From Acidobacteriota bacterium (GTDB taxonomy: Bacteria > Acidobacteriota > UBA6911 > JACQSX01): 64,000 nucleotides of DNA. The position numbers were made by a program, and so were the translations under genes. The notes beneath the pieces are model-generated. The model was given only the letters and a program-made list of their open reading frames with translations. It did not search any database and had not been told where the DNA came from. The first letter of the stretch is position 1. Every line of letters starts with the position of its first letter. The stretch covers positions 272,816 to 336,815 of the forward strand of contig JACQSX010000033.1 of assembly GCA_016211105.1 (NCBI GenBank), read 5' to 3'. Shown piece after piece: positions 45,920 through 54,046 of the stretch.

Positions 45920-46876
45920 ATGAACATACTGATCATTGGCGGAGCTGGCTTTTTAGGAGCCAACCTAGTGCGCAGATGCTTGCAAGATCCTGGAAATCGA
46001 ATCACCGTGCTTGATTCGTTGGACCCTCGCCTCTGCTCCACGACCGAAAACCTGCGCGAAGTGTGGGACCGAATCCGTTTTGTACGGGGAAGCATGGGAG
46101 ATGAACCACTCATTGCTGAGATGGTTCAACGGCAGCATATCATCTTCAACTGCGCGGCGCAGACTTCGCATTCACTTTCCATCCAGCAGCCACTGTTGGA
46201 CGCGGAAATCAACTGCTTGGGAAATTTAAGGGTACTGGAAGCCATCCGTCTGCTCAACAGAGATGCCGCTATCGTTTATGTTTCCAGCAGCACGGTCATC
46301 GGCAAAGCCACTGAAGAGATCATCGACGAAACCCATGGCGAAAAGCCACTGGATATTTACTCGGCCAACAAAGGCGTGGGCGAGAAATACTACCGCATCT
46401 ACAACCGGATTTACGACCTGAAGACCATTGTCCTGCGGTTTGCCAATCTGTACGGACCTTACGGCAAAGGCTACCCGGAATACGGCTTTGTCAATTATTT
46501 CATCCACCTGGCTTGGACCGACCAGGAGATCAAGCTTTATGGCTCCGGCGACCAGACTCGCAACCTGATGTTTGTCGATGACGCCACCGAGATTCTGTAC
46601 ACCGCCGCACAGGACAGCCGGCTCATCGGTGAGACGTATTTCGCGGCGCACGACGAGCATCCGACCGTTCGTGAGGTCGCCCAGAAGATTGTCAGTATCT
46701 TCAATCGCGGAAACGTGGCGCACATCGAGTGGCCGGAGGTGCGTCGCCGCATTGAAATCGAAGGAGTGCGGATCTCATCGGCCCGTTTGCGCAGCATTAC
46801 CGGCTGGCGGCCGCGCTACTCGCTCGAACAAGGTTTGCTAAAAACAAAGGCCATGCTAGAAAGGATCCATTCGTGA
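45920..46876 (+). CDS. NAD-dependent epimerase/dehydratase (extended SDR)
   Basis: The 318-residue extended SDR has NILIIGGAGFLGANLVRRC at the N-terminus, SSSTVIGKAT (active-site Ser/Thr), YSANKGVGEKYYRI (YxxxK) and RFANLYGPYGKG. That set fits NDP-sugar 4-epimerases and dehydratases. It overlaps the next SDR gene by one base (TGATG), so both are translated from one message. The intergenic 170 bases before it contain no gene. Confidence 0.88.
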   Translation: MNILIIGGAGFLGANLVRRCLQDPGNRITVLDSLDPRLCSTTENLREVWDRIRFVRGSMGDEPLIAEMVQRQHIIFNCAAQTSHSLSIQQPLLDAEINCLGNLRVLEAIRLLNRDAAIVYVSSSTVIGKATEEIIDETHGEKPLDIYSANKGVGEKYYRIYNRIYDLKTIVLRFANLYGPYGKGYPEYGFVNYFIHLAWTDQEIKLYGSGDQTRNLMFVDDATEILYTAAQDSRLIGETYFAAHDEHPTVREVAQKIVSIFNRGNVAHIEWPEVRRRIEIEGVRISSARLRSITGWRPRYSLEQGLLKTKAMLERIHS

Positions 46877-47826
46877 TGAGAGCCGTCATTACTGGGGCGC
46901 TGGGACACATCGGCTCGCGCCTCATCCACAGTCTGAAGCCAGGCGACTACGATCAAGTACTGTTACTGGACAATCTCTACACTCAACGTTTTTGTTCCTT
47001 ATTTAACCTCCCCAGAGAAGTGCCATTCCGCTTTGTGGAGGACGACGTTTGTACCGCTCAATTGGAAAAATACGTTGCCGGCAGCGATGTCGTGATCCAC
47101 TTAGCTGCGATCACCGACGCGGCAAGCAGTTTTCAAATAAGAGATTTAGTGGAACGCGTTAACCTACATGGTACCCGCCGGGTGGCACAAGCTTGTGCTG
47201 CATCCGGATGCAAGCTCATCTTCCTGTCAACGACCAGTATCTACGGTTCCCAAAACGCGACCGTGGACGAGAACTGTCCCAGCAGCGACCTGAAGCCGCA
47301 GAGTCCTTATGCAGAGACCAAATTACGCGCCGAACAGATGCTACAACTCATGGGACATCGCGATGGGCTCCGTTTCGTCATCTGCCGCTTTGGAACCGTT
47401 TTTGGCCCCTCGATCGGCATGCGATTTCATACTGCAATCAACAAGTTTGTCTGGCAAGCATGCGCGGGGCAACCGATGACGGTCTGGCGCACTGCCCTGC
47501 ACCAATACCGTCCCTATCTCGACGTGAATGACGCCGTACGGGCACTCGGTTTTATTATCAAAAGAGATATTTTCGACAACCAAATCTATAACGTGTTAAC
47601 GACAAATGCTACCGTAAGCGAAATTGTGGACATTATCCGCGCTTGTATCCCGGACGCTCAGGTTCAACATGTAGATTCGCCAATCATGAATCAATTGTCT
47701 TACACAGTTTCGTGCGAGAAATTCCAGTCGCTAGGATTTCAATTTCAGGGCAGTTTACTGAAAGGAATTAGCAGCACGGTTCAGTTGATCCGGGATATAC
47801 GGCAGCCCATCGCGGTGCAAACATGA
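46876..47826 (+). CDS. NAD-dependent epimerase/dehydratase (extended SDR)
   Basis: The 316-residue protein begins MRAVITGALGHIGSRLI (TGxxGxxG type: TGALGHIG) and has FLSTTSIYGSQN, YAETKLRAEQML (YxxxK) and CRFGTVFGPS. The GTG at 46873 would add one codon; the ATG at 46876 is preferred. It is likely the partner step to the SDR before it, perhaps an epimerase after a dehydratase. The catalytic tyrosine and lysine are present. The next gene, a GT2, starts 38 bases after the stop. Confidence 0.88.
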   Translation: MRAVITGALGHIGSRLIHSLKPGDYDQVLLLDNLYTQRFCSLFNLPREVPFRFVEDDVCTAQLEKYVAGSDVVIHLAAITDAASSFQIRDLVERVNLHGTRRVAQACAASGCKLIFLSTTSIYGSQNATVDENCPSSDLKPQSPYAETKLRAEQMLQLMGHRDGLRFVICRFGTVFGPSIGMRFHTAINKFVWQACAGQPMTVWRTALHQYRPYLDVNDAVRALGFIIKRDIFDNQIYNVLTTNATVSEIVDIIRACIPDAQVQHVDSPIMNQLSYTVSCEKFQSLGFQFQGSLLKGISSTVQLIRDIRQPIAVQT

Positions 47827-47863
47827 CCCGACCCTTAGGGTCATAGAAGATTTCAGCCGACTT

Positions 47864-48928
47864 GTGCAAGCGAATCCCTGCATGGCAACCCAGGAGGTCC
47901 CAAGCACCAAGAAGACCTCAAATAAGGATTTACCATCTGTCTCAATCTTAATCGTCACCCGCAACAATGCAGATGAATTGATCGCGGCTTTAAAAAGCCT
48001 GAGTTCCCTTAGGTATCCGAAGGGCTGCCTGGAGCTTGTGGTCTTCGACAACGGGTCGACCGATACGACTTGTGAACGGGTCCAGTCCGTATTTGAGCGG
48101 TTCCAAGCCGACGGCTGGGCAAGCCTGGTGCTGCAACGGGCATGCCGAAATTTGGGAGCCTTCGGAGGGCGCGCCGAGGCGCTGGGATTCCTGAGTCCCC
48201 AATCTGAATTTATCCTGTGTCTCGATGACGACGTGGAAGTCACTCCGGAATCTCTGACTCTGCTATTGGACGCGATATCGGATTCAAACGTCGGAGTGGC
48301 AGGAGCCAGGATCGTTTATCACGACAAACCCGAGGAGACCGCCAGCGGCGCCGGATACTTCAACCGCTGGCTCGGCATTTATAAGAATCGAGCGCCTGCA
48401 GATCGTACGACCTGCCATTTCGTAACTACCTGCGGGTGTCTTATCCGGCGCGCTACTCTAGAGGTCGTGGGGGGGTTCGACCGCGACTACTTTACTTCTC
48501 ATGGCGACGTGGATCTCTGTCTGAGAATGACGGAAGGAGGTTATCGAGTTGTTTACGAGCCGCTGGCTGTGATCCGCCACAAAGTCGCGCGCGGAGGCAC
48601 TCGCACTCCTGAACGAATTTATTACGTCTATCGAAACAAACTCTTGCTTCTGCGCAAGCACTTGCCGCAAGGGTGGTCTCAGCCGATGATACTGCTTTAC
48701 TCCATCCTTTGGCTGCCGAAGATTTTCGTAAATTCTCTTGCCTACCATCAAGGGTTGAACTGGCCTGAAATGTGTTCGGTTTCGTTGGCGATCTTCGATG
48801 CGTGGCTGGATCGCCGAGGCGAGGGAAAATGGTTCCAGCAAGGTGCAACCGCGGAAAAGGCTGGCAAAGCGGATGACGGTGCTGCAAAATCAAGCAAGGG
48901 GGAAGATTGCGATGCCCCTGACGGATGA
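47864..48928 (+). CDS. GT2-family glycosyltransferase
   Basis: The 354-residue protein has SVSILIVTRNNADELIAAL, VVFDNGSTDTT (GT-A nucleotide site), ILCLDDDVEVTPES (DXD) and the SHGDVDLCLRMTEGG acceptor site of rhamnosyl- and galactofuranosyl-type GT2 enzymes. It probably builds the repeat unit. The start may be TTG 47864 or ATG 47882 a few codons later. Its C-terminus is Lys/Ala-rich and overlaps the next methyltransferase gene by 17 bases. Confidence 0.9.
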   Translation: MQANPCMATQEVPSTKKTSNKDLPSVSILIVTRNNADELIAALKSLSSLRYPKGCLELVVFDNGSTDTTCERVQSVFERFQADGWASLVLQRACRNLGAFGGRAEALGFLSPQSEFILCLDDDVEVTPESLTLLLDAISDSNVGVAGARIVYHDKPEETASGAGYFNRWLGIYKNRAPADRTTCHFVTTCGCLIRRATLEVVGGFDRDYFTSHGDVDLCLRMTEGGYRVVYEPLAVIRHKVARGGTRTPERIYYVYRNKLLLLRKHLPQGWSQPMILLYSILWLPKIFVNSLAYHQGLNWPEMCSVSLAIFDAWLDRRGEGKWFQQGATAEKAGKADDGAAKSSKGEDCDAPDG

Positions 48929-49595
48929 CTTCCGCAGAGGGGTTAAGTTTCTTGTTCGACGATTTACGGCGATGACGATCGTCCGACAGGTCATTACACG
49001 AATCAACCTGCTGAGAAATGAGAAAAAGCCGAATCGAAAACTCGAAATCGGGCCGGGGGAAAAGCGACTGTCGGGTTTTGAAACTCTTAACATTGCAGGG
49101 GGGATAAATGTCAACTATATCTGCGACGCTGCAAAGAAGCTTCCCTTTAAAGACGGCACGTTTGAACTAATCTATGCTAGCCACGTGCTAGAACACATTC
49201 CATGGTATAAGACAGAGGAGGTTCTCAGAGAGTGGATTCGGGTACTCGCGCCCGGCGGCAAGTTCGAGGTCTGGGTGCCGAATGGGTTGGAAATTTGCAA
49301 GATTTTCGTCAACTATGAAACAAGCGGCCGGGATGATACACCCCTAGACGGGTGGTATCGATTTAATCCCGAGAAAGACCCCTGCAAGTGGGCTGCAGGG
49401 CGCATTTTCACCTATGGTGACGGCAAAGGAGATCCTTCAAGCCCGAATTGGCACCGAGCCTTGTTCTCACCCCGCTACCTGAGATGTTTGCTTGAAACCG
49501 TCGGGTTGCGGGACATTCACGAAATGGAGCATGAAGAAGTGCGGGGATATGACCACGGCTGGATTAACTTAGGCATGCGAGGTTCGAAACCTTGA
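48912..49595 (+). CDS. SAM-dependent methyltransferase-like protein
   Basis: The 227-residue protein from ATG 48912 carries a reduced SAM fold (RKLEIGPGEKRLSGFETLNI, ASHVLEHIPWYKTEEVLREWIRVLAPGGKFEVWVPN). This subgroup, with LEIGPG and a predicted short N-terminal helix, is common in O-antigen clusters. GGGGGAAG lies upstream of the ATG at good spacing. The frame extends further back into the GT2 gene but without family similarity. It shares a start-stop overlap with the following phosphoribosyltransferase gene. Confidence 0.82.
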   Translation: MPLTDDFRRGVKFLVRRFTAMTIVRQVITRINLLRNEKKPNRKLEIGPGEKRLSGFETLNIAGGINVNYICDAAKKLPFKDGTFELIYASHVLEHIPWYKTEEVLREWIRVLAPGGKFEVWVPNGLEICKIFVNYETSGRDDTPLDGWYRFNPEKDPCKWAAGRIFTYGDGKGDPSSPNWHRALFSPRYLRCLLETVGLRDIHEMEHEEVRGYDHGWINLGMRGSKP

Positions 49596-50566
49596 ACTAT
49601 CGCAGTGTCGCTGATCTGAATAAGACGATCGTTGACCATCTTTCCAAGATTCCCGAGGATGTCGACCTAATTGTCGGAATTCCGCGCAGCGGTTTGCTCG
49701 CTGCTAACTTACTCGCCCTCCACCTCAATTTACCACTGACGGACCTGGAAGGCTTTCTTGAGGGCCGGTTATTACAACAGGGCGGACGATTGGAGGCAAG
49801 CCGGGACTGTTCGATGCTCCAACACATAAAGAAAGTTCTTGTTGTAGACGACAGTGTAGCAAGCGGGCGGCAGATGCTGGCAGCTCGGGAACGTCTGGCT
49901 AAAGCCTCGCTTCCTTACGAAATTATGTATGGGGCAATTTATGTCTTCCCCGCAGCTAGATCCAAGGTTGATCTTTTCCTTGAAGTTGTCGCGGCGCCCA
50001 GAGTCTTCGAATGGAACCTGATGCGCCACAACTTTCTTGAAACCGGCTGTGTTGATATCGATGGCGTGCTGTGCAGGAATCCCACGGAAGAAGAAAACGA
50101 CGATGGCCCGCGGTATGAGAATTTCCTCAAAGGCATGGAGCCTCTAGTGGTCCCCACAACGCAAATCGGCTGGCTGGTCACGTGCCGACTTGAAAAATAC
50201 CGCGAACTGACAGAACAATGGCTTGCCACGCACAAGATCCGTTACAAGGAACTCATCATGATGAACTTTCCAGACAAGGCGGCCCGTCTGGCATATGGCT
50301 CGCCCGGACGGTTCAAGGGACAAGTGTATCGTTCCGTGGGTGCTGAAATTTTTATTGAGAGTTGTCCCGACCAAGCTAGGGAAATCGCTCAGCAAGCGGG
50401 CAAGGCAGTCATTTGCATGTCAAGCCGTGCCATCCTTTATCCCACTGCTTTGGCTCGAGTACCCGCCCTAGCACGCAAAGCGCCAAAATCTATCGTCCGT
50501 CGACTGAGAACGATTGCGGGAAAGGTCGGCCAGCATCTCTTCCGTGAGCAGTCGAATCCGAATTAA
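49592..50566 (+). CDS. phosphoribosyltransferase-HAD fusion protein
   Basis: The 324-residue protein starts with a type I phosphoribosyltransferase domain (VDLIVGIPRSGLLAANLLA; PRPP loop KKVLVVDDSVASGRQML, residues about 75-95). A HAD-like part follows, with VDIDGVLCRNP (DxDxV, residues about 153-163) and a YRELTEQWLATHKIRYKEL segment. The TTG at 49592 overlaps the preceding methyltransferase stop. Phosphoribosyltransferases with HAD domains are sometimes found in capsule or O-antigen clusters, but I do not know the reaction. It is the last plus-strand gene before the convergent asnB. Confidence 0.8.
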   Translation: MNYRSVADLNKTIVDHLSKIPEDVDLIVGIPRSGLLAANLLALHLNLPLTDLEGFLEGRLLQQGGRLEASRDCSMLQHIKKVLVVDDSVASGRQMLAARERLAKASLPYEIMYGAIYVFPAARSKVDLFLEVVAAPRVFEWNLMRHNFLETGCVDIDGVLCRNPTEEENDDGPRYENFLKGMEPLVVPTTQIGWLVTCRLEKYRELTEQWLATHKIRYKELIMMNFPDKAARLAYGSPGRFKGQVYRSVGAEIFIESCPDQAREIAQQAGKAVICMSSRAILYPTALARVPALARKAPKSIVRRLRTIAGKVGQHLFREQSNPN

Positions 50567-50640
50567 CGCTTGAGCACGCGGAAACTCCGAATAACGATAT
50601 TTTCCTGAGTTTTCTGAGGATTTTGGACCTCTCCGACCAT

Positions 50641-52494
50641 TCACTCCAGGCAAGAGTCACTGTCGATGTTGGGATGCAGCGCAAGCCAGCGCTTCAGTAC
50701 CAAGAGAGCCCACAGCAGATGTGTATGGTTTCTCTTCGACGCCACATGCTCGTGAACCAACTGCGCAACTGCCTTCGAATTTAAAAATCTAGGTAATTTC
50801 TCACCACACAGCTCGCCCTCCAGATATGGCCTGAGTTCCTGTCGAAACCACTGGCCAATGGGGACCATAAATCCCTGTTTCTTGCGCCGAGCCACTTCAG
50901 ACGGCAGGCACATGGTGGCGATCCCCCTCAAAATAGGCTTCAATCGATAGCCAGAAAAGCGCACTGACGCCGGCGTCCGGGCAACATGGCTCACCAAATC
51001 CACGTCGCAAAAAGGTACTCGCAATTCCAGAGAATTCGCCATGGTCATGCCGTCACCAAGTTTCAAAAGATTGGAGGCTAGGTAGCGTCTGATATCCACA
51101 CGCAGGATTTTGTCGAGGTAACTTCCTCCTTCCTGCGCAAACATCTCTGACACTTCTTCATCAAAAGAGGTTCTTGGCAAGGCCGAACAGATCGCACTTC
51201 GGCTCTTCCCATCCAGGTACGTTGTCCACAACCAGTAGCGCTGCTCCGGTCCCACCTTGATGCCTTGTCCGAACCGGCGCACCCAACCGCCCACATCCCG
51301 TCCAGTCGGTCGGCTCGGAAAAAGGCGGGATATTATTGAGATAGGTGCAGTCAGGAAGTGCGGAACCATCTCGCTCACTTTTGCACCCAGGTGGCGAGGA
51401 TAACCGGAAAAAAGCTCATCGCCCCCAATGCCCGAGAGGGCTACTTTCACAAATCGGCGCGTCTCGCGCGCAACCAAAAAAGTGGGGACTGCGGAAGAGT
51501 CTCCGATTGGCTCATCCATTGCCGCAATTACTTCCTCCAGCAGAACTCGGGAATCTGGTTTCAGAATGAACTCGTAGTGGTCGGTTCCAAAATGCTCGCT
51601 GACCCTTCGGGCAAATTTCAACTCGTCAAAATCCGGTTCTCCATAACCGATGGAAAACGTCCTCAGACCTGGAACCTGCTCACTTGCCAACGCCACGACT
51701 AAACTGGAATCCAGCCCACCACTTAAAAACACGCCCACTGCCACATCTGCAATCAAGCGGCGGCTCACCGCCGCGCGAAGAAGCTCCAATGTCTGCGCTC
51801 GGAAATCGCTCACCGAACCGGTGGCCCTCTCCACTGGTGGGATCTGCCAGTAATTCCAAGTCCGGACAGAGCCATCTTTCCAAACCAGAGACTCCCCGGG
51901 GCGCAACTTGTTGACACCGCGGGCTAGGCTCCTAGGCGCCGAGACGTACAGGCAGGTCAAATATTCCAGAACCGCTTCCCAATCGAGTTGTGCTGAAACC
52001 TCTGGATGTCCTAACAACGGAGCAAGCTCAGAACTAAAAATGAGCTTCCCGGAATTCGTAACTGTGTAAAACAGGGGTTTTACGCCGAGGTGATCCCGGC
52101 TGAGATAGCAGGATCCCGACTTGGAATCCCAAATGCAGAAGGCAAAGTCCCCCTTCAGGTGCTTCGAAGCATCTGTGCCCTTCTCTTCATAAAGATGCAA
52201 GATAACTTCCGTATCGGTGTTGGTTTCAAATCGGTGTCGAGCTTCCAGGTCGCGCCGCAGTTCCCGATAGTTGTATATCTCTCCATTGAAGACAATGGCA
52301 CAACTGCGATCCTCGTTAAAGATGGGCTGATCTCCAGTAAAGAGATCAATGATGGCCAGACGGTTGCACGATAGCCCCACCCGGGCGTTGCAGAGCATTC
52401 CATGATGATCTGGACCCCGGTGGTGGAGCTGGTGTCCGAGGGTTTCTAAAATCTCCTGATCGCAACGGCCGGTGAACCCTGCTATGCCACACAT
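50641..52494 (-). CDS. asnB: asparagine synthetase (glutamine-hydrolysing)
   Basis: The 617-residue protein has the N-terminal Ntn glutaminase starting MCGIAGFTG with catalytic Cys2, HHRGPDHHG, and the C-terminal synthase domain with the ATP-pyrophosphatase loop VFLSGGLDSSLVVALA and LSGIGGDELFSGYP. It makes asparagine, or in polysaccharide clusters often amidates a uronic acid or a modified sugar. Its location between the Wzy-like gene and glycan genes supports that second option, but only weakly. Start at ATG 52494, as Cys2 must follow Met1. It runs opposite to the plus-strand genes before it. Confidence 0.93.
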   Translation of the reverse strand: MCGIAGFTGRCDQEILETLGHQLHHRGPDHHGMLCNARVGLSCNRLAIIDLFTGDQPIFNEDRSCAIVFNGEIYNYRELRRDLEARHRFETNTDTEVILHLYEEKGTDASKHLKGDFAFCIWDSKSGSCYLSRDHLGVKPLFYTVTNSGKLIFSSELAPLLGHPEVSAQLDWEAVLEYLTCLYVSAPRSLARGVNKLRPGESLVWKDGSVRTWNYWQIPPVERATGSVSDFRAQTLELLRAAVSRRLIADVAVGVFLSGGLDSSLVVALASEQVPGLRTFSIGYGEPDFDELKFARRVSEHFGTDHYEFILKPDSRVLLEEVIAAMDEPIGDSSAVPTFLVARETRRFVKVALSGIGGDELFSGYPRHLGAKVSEMVPHFLTAPISIISRLFPSRPTGRDVGGWVRRFGQGIKVGPEQRYWLWTTYLDGKSRSAICSALPRTSFDEEVSEMFAQEGGSYLDKILRVDIRRYLASNLLKLGDGMTMANSLELRVPFCDVDLVSHVARTPASVRFSGYRLKPILRGIATMCLPSEVARRKKQGFMVPIGQWFRQELRPYLEGELCGEKLPRFLNSKAVAQLVHEHVASKRNHTHLLWALLVLKRWLALHPNIDSDSCLE

Positions 52495-52538
52495 GGACTT
52501 GACAAACGGCGCTGCATGCTATGGGTCCGAACCGAGCG

Positions 52539-53930
52539 CTAATATCCTTCGGCTACCGATGGTCCTCTCAGAGAGGCGATTCTAGTCAATAAGAAAATGA
52601 GTGCGCAGACCAGCCAGAACGGTTCCATGACGCGGATCAGGATAAACGTATTCGTCCCTATCCCATGAACCAACAATCCAACGGTTCCCGCGATGAATCC
52701 GCCGCTTAGCCCGTAGTACAGCGGCTCCCTGTCACGAAAAGCATGGAGCGCATTCCACCCGGTTTGGAATATGCGATAGACAAGGAATACAAATACGCAA
52801 ATGCCGACCAGGCCGGTCTCCACCAAGGTCCTGAGATACTGAGAATCAATGAATCCGTATCCAGTAACGCCCCAGCCGAATATCGGTTTCTGCTGAAATG
52901 CTTCCACCGCATTAAAGAAACTCTGTATACGTGAGGTGGTGGAGATGTCAACTTTCCTGCCGAATACCGTAGGCGCTTTGATATACGGCCGGGTAAAGGT
53001 CGACGCGATGCGCGTCACCACCACGCTTGGCAACACCACAGACGGGACCATCACAGCGAAAAGAAGAGCTACTGTCAATGCGACAATCAGCATCCTTCTG
53101 CGAGTTACATAGAACAGCGTGTAAAGCATCGGTATAAACGCGACATAAGAGGCCCGCGACATCGTATATACGAAGGGTACGAGCAAGACGCCAAAGAACC
53201 CGAGAAGGAACAGCCGGTGCTTCTTTGCCGTAACGATGATCCCTCCCAGCAAGGCCAAGATGAACAACAGATATCCCCCCAGCGTATTTGGCTCTCCATG
53301 CGTCCCTTGAAAGGGAGCGGTCACCCGCAACCCTGATGGAACTTGCAAAACGGCTACTACGCTTACCACCAGGGCCACGCCGAAAAGCATAGCCAGATAG
53401 CGCCGGATCTGCCGCTCATCATACGTAGCGTTAATCACCATCCAGAAAATAATGAAGTACTCCACATACTTCAGCGTAAACAAAGATCCGGTGACTGGAC
53501 TGACACGCCCGGCGGCCATACCAAGCAGAGTTGACCCAATACAACTGATCCCATACAGAAAAACCGGTTTATTCAGTGGTGTGTCCACCAGAAGATTCAA
53601 TTCTTTAACCAATGCAGTTTTAATAAACCACGCGCTCCCGACAATCACGAGCAAAATATCGTCAAAACGCAGCGTCACCCCTTTAGCGCTGCGTTCCCCT
53701 CCTGCCATCTGCGCTACAGCGACCTCGGGCGACAGCAGCATGGCAACGATCAGGAGATAGATTGCAAACTCGGTTCGAAGGAAAGCTACGACGGCGGCAA
53801 CCAACCCCGCTGCAATCCAAAACGCGACGCCAACTTCCACTCGAGACATGAAGTAGGGCACGCCCAACGCAAGACCGCCTAGCAACAACAAGACGATAAC
53901 TTGAGGGCTGGCGGTGGTGGCAGCGCGCAT
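52539..53930 (-). CDS. O-antigen polymerase/ligase (Wzy/WaaL-like)
   Basis: The 463-residue protein has about 12 membrane helices and the Wzy_C/O-antigen ligase segment, seen as FQGTHGEPNTLGGYL, FVYTMSRASYVAF and a long periplasmic loop with FNAVEAFQQKPIFGWGVTG. These proteins polymerise lipid-linked repeat units or ligate them to lipid A. With the flippase (30705), Wzc-like and Wza-like genes it completes a Wzx/Wzy pathway. The start ATG 53930 is in a typical N-terminus. It is 116 bases downstream of the wzc-like gene stop on the same strand. Confidence 0.86.
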   Translation of the reverse strand: MRAATTASPQVIVLLLLGGLALGVPYFMSRVEVGVAFWIAAGLVAAVVAFLRTEFAIYLLIVAMLLSPEVAVAQMAGGERSAKGVTLRFDDILLVIVGSAWFIKTALVKELNLLVDTPLNKPVFLYGISCIGSTLLGMAAGRVSPVTGSLFTLKYVEYFIIFWMVINATYDERQIRRYLAMLFGVALVVSVVAVLQVPSGLRVTAPFQGTHGEPNTLGGYLLFILALLGGIIVTAKKHRLFLLGFFGVLLVPFVYTMSRASYVAFIPMLYTLFYVTRRRMLIVALTVALLFAVMVPSVVLPSVVVTRIASTFTRPYIKAPTVFGRKVDISTTSRIQSFFNAVEAFQQKPIFGWGVTGYGFIDSQYLRTLVETGLVGICVFVFLVYRIFQTGWNALHAFRDREPLYYGLSGGFIAGTVGLLVHGIGTNTFILIRVMEPFWLVCALIFLLTRIASLRGPSVAEGY

Positions 53931-54046
53931 TGTTCAGTTTTCTGTCAGGACTTTCTCAAGCTTTACAGAGACTTCCGCAAAACCTTTCGTGGCCAGATTG
54001 GGGCGGTACTCAGCGGTACTCAACGGCTTGCGCGCAGATTCCTCGT

